Below, piece by piece: positions 6,686-15,929 of a stretch of 28,265 nucleotides of DNA. The stretch comes from DASTBU01 sp035711845 (GTDB lineage: Bacteria; Acidobacteriota; Vicinamibacteria; Vicinamibacterales; 2-12-FULL-66-21). Under the pieces are notes generated by a model. That model worked only from the letters and a program-made list of their open reading frames with translations. It searched no databases and was not told where the DNA came from. The DNA is taken from contig DASTBU010000048.1 of NCBI GenBank assembly GCA_035711845.1, forward strand, positions 1 to 28,265, in the 5' to 3' direction. A program made the position numbers and the translations under genes. Numbering within the stretch: position 1 is the first letter of the stretch; the number at the start of each line of letters is the position of its first letter.

Positions 6686-9379
6686 ATGGGCTGGACCCGC
6701 TACTTCCATCGCGGCTACTGGGACGCCGAGCGCGCGCGCGAGCTCGATGCCTACCTCGAGGAAGAAGTCGCCGACAACATCGCGCGCGGGATGGCGCCCA
6801 CCGAGGCACGCCGCGCGGCGCACCTCAAGCTGGGCAACGCGGTTCGCATTCGCGAGGAGATCTACGAGATGAACACGATCGGCCTCATCGAGAGCGCCTG
6901 GCAGGACCTCCGCTTTGGCGCGCGCCTGCTGCGCCGCAACCCCACGTTCGCCGTCGTGGCGATCCTGACGCTCGCGCTCGGCACCGGCGCCAACGCCGCG
7001 ATCTTCCAGCTCGTGGACGCTCTCCGCTTCCGCACGCTTCCTGTCGCCGATCCGCATCAGCTGGTCGAGGTGCGTGTCGATACCGGCGACAGGGGACGAA
7101 CCGGCCGCTTCATGTCGCGTCGACCGATGATGACCAACCCGCTCTGGGAGCACATTCGCGACGCGCAACAGGCTTTTTCATCCGCGTTCGTCTGGTCGCC
7201 GAACGTGTTCGATCTCGCCGGTGGAGGGGAAGTGCGCGCGGCCCAGGGGCTCTGGGTGAGCGGCGGTTTCTTCGACGCGCTGGGCGTCCGCGCCGCCCGC
7301 GGCCGCCTGCTGGCGCCGGCCGACGACGTGCGCGGGTGCAGTGCGCCGGGAGCCGTGATTAGCGACGGATTCTGGCACCGCGAGTACGGCGGCGATCCGG
7401 GTGTGGTCGGCAGGACGATTCTGCTCGACGGTCACCGGTTCGACATCGTCGGCATCACCCCCGCGGGTTTCTTCGGCGTCGAGGTCGGCCGTGCGTTCGA
7501 CGTCGCGCTGCCGCTCTGCTCGGAGCCGATATTTCGCGGCGCACAGTCGGCGCTCGATCGGCGCGACTACTGGTTCCTCGCCACCGTGGCCCGCTTGAAA
7601 CCCGGCTGGACACCGGACCAGGCCGCCGCGCACCTGCGTTCGATATCGGCGCCCATCTTCAGGGAGACGCTGCCGCCAACCTACGTTCCGGAAGATGCGA
7701 AGTCGTACCTCGAGTTCCAGCTCACGGCCGTGCCGGCCCAGACGGGCGTGTCCGCGCTGCGAGGAACCTACGAGACACCGCTCTTCGTCCTGCTCGGCGT
7801 CACGGGCCTGGTGCTGCTGATCGCGTGCGCGAACCTCGCGAACCTCCTGCTGGCCCGGGCGACGGCACGACAGCGCGAAATCAGCGTGCGGCTCGCCATT
7901 GGCGCCTCGCGGAGGCGCATCATTCGCCAGATGCTCTCCGAGAGCCTGCTCCTCGCGGCCGCCGGCGCCACGGCTGGGCTCCTGCTCGCGCGCTGGCTCA
8001 GCGAGTTCCTCGTGGCGTTTCTCTCGACCGACCAGGCTCCCTTGTTCCTGGATCTGGCGTTCGGCTGGCGGGTCTTTGCGTTCACGGCCGGCGTTGCGGC
8101 TGCGGCCTGCCTGCTCTTCGGCCTCGCCCCGGCCCTCCGTGCGACGGGCACGGCCCGACCCACCTCGATGCTGGCCACGCGCGGCGCGACCGACGCCGCC
8201 GATCGGTTCACGCTTCGTCGCGCTCTCGTGGTCGTGCAGGTGGCCCTGTCGCTCGTCCTGGTCGTGGGTGCGCTGCTCTTCGGGAGGAGCCTCCTGAACC
8301 TGACCACGCTCAATCCGGGCTTTCGCCTCGACGGCGTGGTCGTCGCCAATCTGGACATGCGGCTCGCCAGGCTACAGCCGGAGAATCTTCGGGCGGTCTA
8401 CAACACCATCCTCGAACGCGTCGCCGCGATTCCCGGCGTCGACAGCGTCGCCGAGGCATTCATCGCCCCGCTGAGCGGCAGCGGGTGGAACAACCGTGTC
8501 GTGATGGACGGCGCGCTTCAGCCCGGCTTGGTGAACTTCAATGCGGTCGGGCCCGGGTATTTCCGCACGCTGGCGACGCCCGTGCGCGCCGGCCGGGAGT
8601 TCACCGCCGGCGATGTCACCGGCTCAGTGCCCGTCGCCGTGGTCAACGAGCTGTTCGTCCGCAAGTACCTGGCGGGTGTGAGCCCCCTGGGCCGTGTCTT
8701 CCACATCGAGGACACTCCGGGAAAAGAGCCCAATCCACGGTATCGCATCATCGGGGTCGTCGCCGATACGAAATATACCGATCTGCGCGAGGAGCTTCCA
8801 CCCATCGCGTATCTGTCGGCGCTGCAGGAGCCTGTCGGGGAGCCCTTCCTCCAGCTGGTCCTGCATTCGAGCATTCCACCCACCTCTGTCGCGGCGGCGG
8901 CAACGCAAGCGATACGCGAGGTGAACCCCACGATCTCCGTGCAGTATCAGACGATGAGGCAGTTTCTCGGCGACTCGCTTGTGAGCGAACGGCTGATGGC
9001 GACGCTGTCGGGGTTCTTCGGCATCCTGGCCATGCTCATCGCGACCATCGGCCTGTACGGCGTGATGTCCTACATGGTCGCGCGGCGGCGCATGGAGATC
9101 GGCATCCGGATGGCGCTCGGGGCGGAGCGCGGCACGGTGGTCCGCATGGTCGTGGGCGACGCGGCCCGACTGCTCGCCGTTGGTCTCGTTGTCGGCATCG
9201 GGCTGTCCATCTGGGGAGCGCGCAGCGCGCGGGCGCTCCTGTACGGGCTCGAACCGTGGGACCCCGCCACGCTCGCGATGGCGGTTACCGCGCTCGGGGC
9301 CGTGGCGCTCGTCGCCAGCTGGCTGCCCGCCGATCGCGCGTCGCGCGCGGCGCCCACGGCGGTGCTGCGCGAGGAATGA
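6686..9379 (+). CDS. ADOP-type ABC permease (duplicated MacB/FtsX)
   Basis: 897 aa, typical full length. Residues 1-65 form the permease prefix (LDAYLEEEVADNIARGM, TEARRAAHLKLGN). TM1 is at about 88-112 (VVAILTLALGTGANAAIF), followed by a periplasmic MacB core. The first FtsX unit begins near 370 (LLGVTGLVLLIACANLANLL, then RQREISVRLAIGASRR). A second core and FtsX unit follow (LAMLIATIGLYGVMSY, RRRMEIGIRMALGAERG near the C-terminus). The fusion of two MacB-like halves without an ATPase is diagnostic of acidobacterial duplicated orphan permeases. The partner ATPase, if any, is elsewhere. It is probably co-transcribed with padR. The substrate is unknown. Confidence 0.95.
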   Translation: MGWTRYFHRGYWDAERARELDAYLEEEVADNIARGMAPTEARRAAHLKLGNAVRIREEIYEMNTIGLIESAWQDLRFGARLLRRNPTFAVVAILTLALGTGANAAIFQLVDALRFRTLPVADPHQLVEVRVDTGDRGRTGRFMSRRPMMTNPLWEHIRDAQQAFSSAFVWSPNVFDLAGGGEVRAAQGLWVSGGFFDALGVRAARGRLLAPADDVRGCSAPGAVISDGFWHREYGGDPGVVGRTILLDGHRFDIVGITPAGFFGVEVGRAFDVALPLCSEPIFRGAQSALDRRDYWFLATVARLKPGWTPDQAAAHLRSISAPIFRETLPPTYVPEDAKSYLEFQLTAVPAQTGVSALRGTYETPLFVLLGVTGLVLLIACANLANLLLARATARQREISVRLAIGASRRRIIRQMLSESLLLAAAGATAGLLLARWLSEFLVAFLSTDQAPLFLDLAFGWRVFAFTAGVAAAACLLFGLAPALRATGTARPTSMLATRGATDAADRFTLRRALVVVQVALSLVLVVGALLFGRSLLNLTTLNPGFRLDGVVVANLDMRLARLQPENLRAVYNTILERVAAIPGVDSVAEAFIAPLSGSGWNNRVVMDGALQPGLVNFNAVGPGYFRTLATPVRAGREFTAGDVTGSVPVAVVNELFVRKYLAGVSPLGRVFHIEDTPGKEPNPRYRIIGVVADTKYTDLREELPPIAYLSALQEPVGEPFLQLVLHSSIPPTSVAAAATQAIREVNPTISVQYQTMRQFLGDSLVSERLMATLSGFFGILAMLIATIGLYGVMSYMVARRRMEIGIRMALGAERGTVVRMVVGDAARLLAVGLVVGIGLSIWGARSARALLYGLEPWDPATLAMAVTALGAVALVASWLPADRASRAAPTAVLREE

Positions 9380-9388
9380 CGGACAGCG

Positions 9389-9904
9389 TCAGCGTTTCGA
9401 GCTGGCGAGCAGCCGCTCCAGTTCCTCGAGCCGGCTGTTGAAATCCCCCCAGCGGGTCTGCTCAGTCCCGACCAGCTGTTGGACGCTCGCCTGCTCGGCG
9501 AGCAGCGAATTGTGGCGGCTGTCAATCTGCTTCAGCCGGTCGGCGAGCCATGCCAGCTGCTGTACCGCGAAGTCGCGTTCGGTCGGATCGGTGGAACGTT
9601 CCGGGACCTTCTCGAGCATCCGGCGTTGATTGGCCAGCGACTGGCGTTCGGCTTCCATGCCAGCGAGCTGCGAGTCGATCTCGGCGCCTTGCCGGACGAG
9701 CGCCTGGATGCGAGCCTCCTGCAACTGTAACCGCCCCATGAGCAGCTGCACGCGAACACTGGTGGAAAGCACCTGTTCCACGGCTTCGCGCAGCAACCGC
9801 AGTTCCTCGACGATGGCCTGAGGCATCAAGGTCTCCGGCTGGTGAGCGGGGTCTTGACCCGCGAGCGCGAGCGCAAGGGCGAGCGAACCGAGGAGCCCTG
9901 TCAT
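9389..9904 (-). CDS. Secreted coiled-coil protein, unknown function
   Basis: 171 aa from ATG 9904, with GGAGG 7 nt upstream; a GTG just before is less likely. The signal peptide is short (MTGLLGSLALALALAGQDPA). The rest is almost entirely charged helix with heptad-like spacing (VEELRLLREAVEQVL, LQLQEARIQALVRQ, RLEELERLLASSKR), predicting a long coiled coil. No cysteine and no second membrane helix are seen. It converges on the ADOP permease with a 9-bp gap and is divergent from the kinase at 10049. Possibly an envelope spacer protein; no function is proposed. Confidence 0.82.
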   Translation of the reverse strand: MTGLLGSLALALALAGQDPAHQPETLMPQAIVEELRLLREAVEQVLSTSVRVQLLMGRLQLQEARIQALVRQGAEIDSQLAGMEAERQSLANQRRMLEKVPERSTDPTERDFAVQQLAWLADRLKQIDSRHNSLLAEQASVQQLVGTEQTRWGDFNSRLEELERLLASSKR

Positions 9905-9989
9905 CACGTGTCCTCCCTGATTCCGGGTGCGCCATTATGCGCCGCGGAACCACGCAATCGCCATCGTCCCTCTTCGGGCGCCAGGCGAC

Positions 9990-10010
9990 CGCTCCTGATA
10001 AAATGGAGCG
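9990..10010 (+). promoter_or_regulatory. Likely promoter/operator of the kinase pair
   Basis: CGCTCC (9990-9995) and GGAGCG (10005-10010) form a perfect inverted repeat around TGATAAAAT, an AT-rich -10-like core in otherwise GC-rich DNA, about 40 nt before the GTG at 10049. A repressor bound to the arms would cover the -10. No clear -35 is seen. Confidence 0.3.
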
Positions 10011-10048
10011 ACCGGCGCCGACAATCTGCCGCCCCGGTTCACGAAGCC

Positions 10049-12943
10049 GTGGATCACTCTGTCATCTCCCATTACCGCATCCTCCACCAGCTCGGCGAAG
10101 GTGGGATGGGAGTGGTATTCGCGGCGGAAGATCTCCATCTCGGTCGCGAGGTGGCGATTAAGATCCTGCGACCGGACGATGCGGATCAGGCACACTGGCT
10201 CGCGCGGTTCGAGCGGGAGGCCCGGCTGGCGTCCGCGTTGCAGCACCCGCACATCTGCACGATTCACGAGCTGGGCGAGCACGAGGGCCGGCCCTTCATC
10301 GTGATGGAGCTCCTCGAAGGGCGCACCATCAAACAGATGCTGCAGGACGGCCCGCTCCCGATTCCCACAGCGATCGAGTTCGCCATCCAGATCGCCGAGG
10401 CGCTGACGGCCGCTCACGAGCGCGGGATCGTTCACCGGGACATCAAGCCGGCCAACTTGTTCGTGACGCGCGGCGACCGGCTCAAGGTGCTCGACTTCGG
10501 GCTCGCGAAGATCGCCACGCAGCCGATGTCGGCCGCCGCGGCGGAGCGCGTGCGCTCCAAGGTCCTGGGCACCCGCGGGCCCGAGGTGACCACGACGGGC
10601 GCCACCGTCGGAACAGCGGCCTACATGTCGCCCGAGCAGGCGACCGGCGCGCCGATCGATGCCAGGACCGACCTGTTCTCCTTCGGCAGCGTGCTCTACG
10701 AGATGGCCACTGGCAAGCGGGCCTTTCCCGGCGAGAGCGGGGCCGCCGTGATGCAGCGGCTCATCGCGGGCGAGGTGATCCCGGCCCGGGCACTGAATCC
10801 GACCCTTCCGGAGGGGCTCGACCGCATCATCCGGCGGGCGCTCCAGAACGACAAATCGAAGCGCTACCAAACAGCCGCCGAGCTGCTCGAGGACCTTCGG
10901 GCCTTGTCGTACGGTTTGATGTCATCGCCCGCCAGGGGCGATACGGCACTGCCAGCAGCCGGCGAGACGACCTCGGCGCGGCGCTGGAAGATTGCCGCCG
11001 TTGCAGTGATCGGTGTTGCGCTGCTCGGGGCCGCATGGGTGTGGTCAACGCTCCCTCGCACCCCGGCCCTGAGCGATCGCGACAGCATCCTCATTTCGCG
11101 GTTCGCCAACAACACCGGTGAAACCGTGTTCGACGAGACGCTGGTCACCGCGCTCAAGGTTCAGCTCGGCCAGTCGCCGTTTCTCGACATCGTCCCCGAC
11201 GCGCGGATCGCCGAGACGCTCCGGCTGATGGGCCGGGCGGCGGACGAGGCGCTGGACACGTCCGTTGCGCGAGAGGTTTGCCAGCGGCTCAGTCTCAAGG
11301 CGCTTCTCGAGGGTTCCATCAGCAGGCTCGGTTCGAACTACGTGGTGACGCTCAATGCGATGGATTGCCAGGGCGGCGCGTCGCTGGCCAGCGAGCAGGG
11401 CGAAGCCGCCAGCGCTGACGAGGTGCTGCCGCTGCTCGGCTCCCTCTCGCGTTCGATGCGAACCACGCTCGGCGAGTCGCTGCCATCGATTCAGAGGTTC
11501 GACGTACCGATCGAGCAGGCGACCACGCCTTCTCTCACCGCGCTGAAGGCCTACGCCGGAGGGATCGCGCAGCGGCGACGCGGTCGAGAGGTGGAGTCCA
11601 TCGCGTTCTTCAAACAGGCGATCGGACAGGATCCCGAGTTCGCCTCGGCCCATACGATGCTCTCCACTGTCTATGGCAGCCTCGGAGAGTGGCAGCTGAG
11701 CGAGGACTACGCCAGGCAGGCCTACGCTCTGCAGAAGCGCGTCAGCGAACGGGAGCGGCTCTTCATCGAGTATCAGTATCACGACCGCGTAACGGGCGAT
11801 CAGGACAAAGCCGCGCAGGCGCTCGAGGTCTGGAAGCTGTCGTATCCCCGGGACGCCCGGCCGGTCAACGCGCTCGCGCTCATTCACAACCGGTTTGGCC
11901 GCTACGAGCAGGCGGCAGCCGACGCCCAGGAAGCGCTCGAGCGCAGCCCCGGGAACCCGTTTCCCATGTCGAACCTCGCGGCTGCGCTGCGCGGGCAGGG
12001 CAAGTACAACGAGGCGCGCAAGGTCGCCGAAGAGGCCGTGCGCCTGGGTGTGGCGACCACGCCGACGCGGCGACTGCTTTACCAGTTGGGGGTCCTGGCG
12101 GGGGACGGATCCGAAAAGGAGCAGCTGGAGTGGGCGAAGGACAGCCCGCGGGAGTTCGATCTGCTTTCTGGCCAGGCGCAGGTGGCCGCCTTCCAGGGAC
12201 GGCTGGGCGAGGCGGCGGATCTTTACTCCCGAGCGGCCGACAAGGCGCGGGTCCGCGGGCTTCGGGGCACCGCTTCGAGCTACGCGGCGCACCTGGCCTG
12301 GACCGAGGCGCTGTACGGCGATTCGCTCGAGACCTCCGTCCGGGTGCGGGAAATCGTCTCCCGCATGGCAGCAGATTCCGAGGGGCTGGCGTCGGTCCCA
12401 CGGTTTCGGGCGCCCGCCGCTCTCGGCCTCGCGGGCGCGGTCGATGCCGCTCAGGAGATCATGGCGCGAGCCGAGCAACGGTATCCGGATTCGACCGTCG
12501 TGCGCTACGTGCTGTCGCCCGTGGTCACCGCGGCCATCGCGCTGTCGCGCGGCCGATCCGGCGAGGCGCTGGCCGCGCTCGAACGCGCCGTCCCGGCCGA
12601 ACGCGGCACGGTGGCCGGTCTCATCCCGATGTATCTTCGCGGCCAGGCGTTTCTCGTGCAGGGTGACGGTGCAGCGGCCCGGCGCGAATATCAGAAGCTG
12701 CTCGACGCGCGGGGGGCAGATCCGTTCGCCCCGGTGGTTCCGCTGGCGCATCTCGGCCTCGCTCGCGCCTGGGCCGCAGATGGCGACGCGCTCCGCAGCA
12801 GGGAGGCCTACGAGGAGCTCTTCCGCATCTGGGCCCAGGCAGACAGCTCGCTGCTCCTCCTGCAGCGGGCACGGGCAGAGCACGCGCGGCTCCTCAGGGC
12901 TGGCCCGTCCACGACACCGTCCTCGTCGCCGGCCAGTCACTGA
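10049..12943 (+). CDS. Ser/Thr protein kinase with TM helix and extracytoplasmic FlgO/TPR region
   Basis: 964 aa from GTG 10049; the frame is open further upstream, but kinase homology begins here (ISHYRILHQLGEGGMGVVF). The Hanks kinase domain (about 8-285) is intact: P-loop LGEGGMG, K38 (VAIKIL), HRD with D131 (VHRDIKPAN), DFG with D149, and YMSPEQ. One TM helix (about 314-333) leads to a FlgO/TolB-like domain (ILISRFANNTGET, QSPFLDIV) and then TPR-like repeats to the C-terminus (ALKAYAGGIAQRRRG, QDPEFASAHTMLSTVYGSLG). The layout is a receptor kinase with an outside sensing arm, common in Acidobacteria. The next gene, 13 bp downstream, is a close paralogue. Substrates and signal are unknown. 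Confidence 0.94.
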   Translation: MDHSVISHYRILHQLGEGGMGVVFAAEDLHLGREVAIKILRPDDADQAHWLARFEREARLASALQHPHICTIHELGEHEGRPFIVMELLEGRTIKQMLQDGPLPIPTAIEFAIQIAEALTAAHERGIVHRDIKPANLFVTRGDRLKVLDFGLAKIATQPMSAAAAERVRSKVLGTRGPEVTTTGATVGTAAYMSPEQATGAPIDARTDLFSFGSVLYEMATGKRAFPGESGAAVMQRLIAGEVIPARALNPTLPEGLDRIIRRALQNDKSKRYQTAAELLEDLRALSYGLMSSPARGDTALPAAGETTSARRWKIAAVAVIGVALLGAAWVWSTLPRTPALSDRDSILISRFANNTGETVFDETLVTALKVQLGQSPFLDIVPDARIAETLRLMGRAADEALDTSVAREVCQRLSLKALLEGSISRLGSNYVVTLNAMDCQGGASLASEQGEAASADEVLPLLGSLSRSMRTTLGESLPSIQRFDVPIEQATTPSLTALKAYAGGIAQRRRGREVESIAFFKQAIGQDPEFASAHTMLSTVYGSLGEWQLSEDYARQAYALQKRVSERERLFIEYQYHDRVTGDQDKAAQALEVWKLSYPRDARPVNALALIHNRFGRYEQAAADAQEALERSPGNPFPMSNLAAALRGQGKYNEARKVAEEAVRLGVATTPTRRLLYQLGVLAGDGSEKEQLEWAKDSPREFDLLSGQAQVAAFQGRLGEAADLYSRAADKARVRGLRGTASSYAAHLAWTEALYGDSLETSVRVREIVSRMAADSEGLASVPRFRAPAALGLAGAVDAAQEIMARAEQRYPDSTVVRYVLSPVVTAAIALSRGRSGEALAALERAVPAERGTVAGLIPMYLRGQAFLVQGDGAAARREYQKLLDARGADPFAPVVPLAHLGLARAWAADGDALRSREAYEELFRIWAQADSSLLLLQRARAEHARLLRAGPSTTPSSSPASH

Positions 12944-12956
12944 CGCGAGCGAAGCG

Positions 12957-15788
12957 GTGCTGACCGGTCGCGTCATCTCGCATTACCGCCTGCTGGGGCC
13001 ACTCGGCCGTGGCCGCGGCACGGTGGTCTATCGGGCGCGCGATCTCAGGCTCGACAGAGACGTCGCGATGAAGGTCCTCGCCGCCGAGGAGGCCGCCGAC
13101 CCGAAGGCGCGCGAGCGCTTCGAACGCGAGGCGCGCGTGGCCTCGCTCGTCAGCCATCCTCATATCTGTGCCGTGCACGATTCAGGCGAGGAGGAAGGGC
13201 AGGCGTTTCTCGTGTGCGAGCTGCTCGAGGGCCGCCCGCTGGATCAACTGGTCGCCGGCGGTCCGCTGTCGCCCGACCGCGTGGTGGATCTGGGAATCCA
13301 GCTAGTGGACGCGCTCGCGGCGGTCCACGCGCGCGGAATCGTCCACGGAAACATCAAGCCCTCGAACGTGTTTATCACCGACGACCGACACGTGAAGCTG
13401 CTCGAGGTCGGCCTGATGACCGCGTGGTGGGAGTCGGTCGCAGCCCCGGCCGTCATCGATGACTCCACGCCGACGGCCTCCATGGACCGTCGCGTGCTTG
13501 CCGACAAGGAGGTCGGCGGGTTCCACGCCTACCGCTCTCCGGAACAGGTGAGGGGCGAGCACATCGATCACCGAAGCGATCTGTTTTCGGCCGGCGCCGT
13601 GCTGTACGACATGGCCACCGCAAGACGGGCGTTCCGGGGGACGACACCCGAGGAGATTGCGGCGGCGATCGTCAGCCAGCCGCCAGCGCCGGTGCGAGAG
13701 AGCAATCCGGAGGTGCCCCATTCGATTGCGGCCATCATCGAGCGCGCGCTGCAGCGAGATCCTGCGGAACGGTATCAGACAGCCAACGAAATGATCGGCG
13801 AGCTGCGGCGGGCCCAACGCCGCATGGAATCCACATCCTCGGACGCGGCGCAGAAGCGCGCGGCAGGAACGCCGGGATGGAGGGCCCCTGCCGCCCTGAG
13901 ATGGACCGCCCTGGCGCTGGCAGTCGTGGTCGTGACCCTTGGCGCTGCACGTTGGTGGACGGCCCGAACGGCCCCGTCCGTCACGAGGCACGCCGTCCTG
14001 CTGGGAAGCATCGCCAACGGCACCAACGACCCGGACTTCGACGGAACGCTGCGCCAGGCGCTCGTCGTCCACCTCGGCCAGTCGCCCTTCCTGGACATTG
14101 TCTCCGACGAGCGGCTCCGGGAGATCCTGCAGATGATGGGGCGGAGCGAAGAGGGTCCGCTGACACACGACGTGGCGCGCGAAGCGTGCCAGCGGCTCGC
14201 GCTGAACGCGATGGTCGAAGGCAGCGTTTCGGCGATCGGGCGCATGACGATCGTCGCGCTGGTGGCGACCGATTGCATGACAGGCGACACGATCGCGCGG
14301 AGACAGGTCGAAGTCGAGCGCAAGGAAGACGTGCTCCGGGCGGTGGGTGAGCTCGCCTCCGAGGTGCGCTCGTCGCTCGGCGAATCCGTCGCTTCGCTCG
14401 AGTCGCACAACGTGCCGATCGAGGAAGCGACAACGCCCTCGCTCGACGCCCTGAAGGCTTACACGGCCGGGGTGTCGAGACGCGCGGAGGGCGACGAGCT
14501 CGGCTCGATCGGGCTCTTCCAGAGGGCGATCGAGCTCGATCCGGACTTCGCGCTCGCGTATACCACGCTGTCGAGCGTGTACGGAGGCCTCGGTGAAACA
14601 GGGCAGTCCGAAGAGTACGCCGCGCGCGCATACGAGCACCGCGCGAGCGTCAGCGAACGGGAACGATTGTTCATCACCTACCAGTACCTCGATCGCGTGA
14701 CGGGGGATCAGCTGAAGGCGCGCGAGGCGCTCGAATTCTGGAAACAGGCCTATCCCCGCGACTATCGCGCGCCCAATGCGCTCGCCGTGCTGCTGAACCG
14801 CCTCGGGGACTACGAGGGGGCGATTGCCGAAGCGCAGGAAGCCATGCGCCGCAATCCGGCGCACGCCTTCCCCTACTCGAACCTCGCCTATGCCTACCGC
14901 GGGGCCGGAGACTTCGACGCGGCGCGCCGCACGGCCGAGCAGTCGATCGAGAAGCGCATCGAGACGCTGCCCACGCGCCGCTTGTTGTATCAGCTCGCGG
15001 AGATGCGCGGCGACAGCGCCGCGGCGCAGGCGCAGCTCGATTGGGCGCAGCCGAGCATGCGGCGCTTCGATCTCATCGGCGCAGAGGCGCAGGTCGTGGC
15101 GTTTCGCGGCCGCATGGCGGCCGCGCGCGAGCACTACGCCGAAACCGTGGCGCTCGCCTCGAGCGGAGGATTTCACCTGATCGCCAGCGGCTACGCCGCA
15201 CAGGCCGCGTTGACCGAGGCGCTCTACGGCAACGCACGGGCCGCGATCGCGGAGGCGCAGCGCGTCTCGCCGGAGATGGTGTACGCCCCACGGCTGCGCG
15301 TGGCGACGGCGCTCGCGCTTGCCGGCGCAGTTGACGAAGCGGAAGCCGAGGTGCGCCGGTTCCGAGACCACAGACGCCAAGACACGATCCTTCACGCGAT
15401 CTACTTGCCGATAGCCGAGGCCGCTGTCCACCTTGCGCGCGGGCGTCATCGCGAGGTCATCGAGGCGTTGCGTCCCGCAGCGCCGTACGAGCGCGGCTTC
15501 GTCGCCGCGCTGTTTCCGTTCTACCTGCGAGGCGAAGCGTATCTCCGCGAGGGATCCCATGCGGAAGCGGCGGCCGAGTTCCGCTCGGCGATCGCAAACC
15601 AGGGGGCGGACCCGTTTTCACCGCTCGTTCCGCTCGCTCAACTCGGCCTGGCCCGTGCGCTCGCCCGAAGCGGAGACCGCGTGGGAAGCGCGACGGCATT
15701 TGACACCCTGCTGAACATCTGGGCGAACGCGGATGCCGATTTCTCCGTCGCGAGCGCCGCGCGGGCCGAGGCCGGGCGCTTGCGTTAA
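12957..15788 (+). CDS. Paralogous receptor with degenerate kinase domain (probable pseudokinase) and FlgO/TPR region
   Basis: 943 aa from GTG 12957, 13 bp after the previous stop; the frame is open upstream through the first kinase gene, but homology starts at RVISHYRLLGPLG. The kinase fold is recognisable and K39 (VAMKVL) and YRSPEQ are kept. However the catalytic motif reads HGNIKPSN (N132 where Asp is required) and the DFG position reads EVG (E150). The glycine loop is GRGRG. Loss of both key aspartates predicts little or no phosphotransfer. TM at about 315-334. The outer region matches the upstream kinase closely (QSPFLDIV, TTPSL-DALKAY, SERERLF, DRVTGDQ), so the two arose by tandem duplication. 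It may act as a partner or modulator of the active copy; inferred. Confidence 0.92.
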   Translation: MLTGRVISHYRLLGPLGRGRGTVVYRARDLRLDRDVAMKVLAAEEAADPKARERFEREARVASLVSHPHICAVHDSGEEEGQAFLVCELLEGRPLDQLVAGGPLSPDRVVDLGIQLVDALAAVHARGIVHGNIKPSNVFITDDRHVKLLEVGLMTAWWESVAAPAVIDDSTPTASMDRRVLADKEVGGFHAYRSPEQVRGEHIDHRSDLFSAGAVLYDMATARRAFRGTTPEEIAAAIVSQPPAPVRESNPEVPHSIAAIIERALQRDPAERYQTANEMIGELRRAQRRMESTSSDAAQKRAAGTPGWRAPAALRWTALALAVVVVTLGAARWWTARTAPSVTRHAVLLGSIANGTNDPDFDGTLRQALVVHLGQSPFLDIVSDERLREILQMMGRSEEGPLTHDVAREACQRLALNAMVEGSVSAIGRMTIVALVATDCMTGDTIARRQVEVERKEDVLRAVGELASEVRSSLGESVASLESHNVPIEEATTPSLDALKAYTAGVSRRAEGDELGSIGLFQRAIELDPDFALAYTTLSSVYGGLGETGQSEEYAARAYEHRASVSERERLFITYQYLDRVTGDQLKAREALEFWKQAYPRDYRAPNALAVLLNRLGDYEGAIAEAQEAMRRNPAHAFPYSNLAYAYRGAGDFDAARRTAEQSIEKRIETLPTRRLLYQLAEMRGDSAAAQAQLDWAQPSMRRFDLIGAEAQVVAFRGRMAAAREHYAETVALASSGGFHLIASGYAAQAALTEALYGNARAAIAEAQRVSPEMVYAPRLRVATALALAGAVDEAEAEVRRFRDHRRQDTILHAIYLPIAEAAVHLARGRHREVIEALRPAAPYERGFVAALFPFYLRGEAYLREGSHAEAAAEFRSAIANQGADPFSPLVPLAQLGLARALARSGDRVGSATAFDTLLNIWANADADFSVASAARAEAGRLR

Positions 15789-15800
15789 ATTGCTTTGATC

Positions 15801-15818
15801 CGTAGTCCGTGGTCCGTC
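15801..15818. repeat. Short remnant of 7-bp repeat
   Basis: The sequence CGTAGTCCGTGGTCCGTC shows two and a half degenerate heptamers (GTAGTCC, GTGGTCC) like those in the array at 26518-26897. It is the only trace seen outside the convergent junctions. Confidence 0.4.
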
Positions 15819-15929
15819 GTAGGGGCCAGGGGCTCGCCCGCCTCAGCTTCCGACCCAGCAATAACATGCGAGAAAAGAGGCCAGTCAGGACGGCACAACA
15901 ATCGCAACGGGTGTCTCGGGGAGGTTGTG

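Noticed and set aside
11045..12976. Minus-strand frame of 643 codons
   Set aside because: It lies opposite the first kinase/TPR gene, which has clear motifs; no family features.
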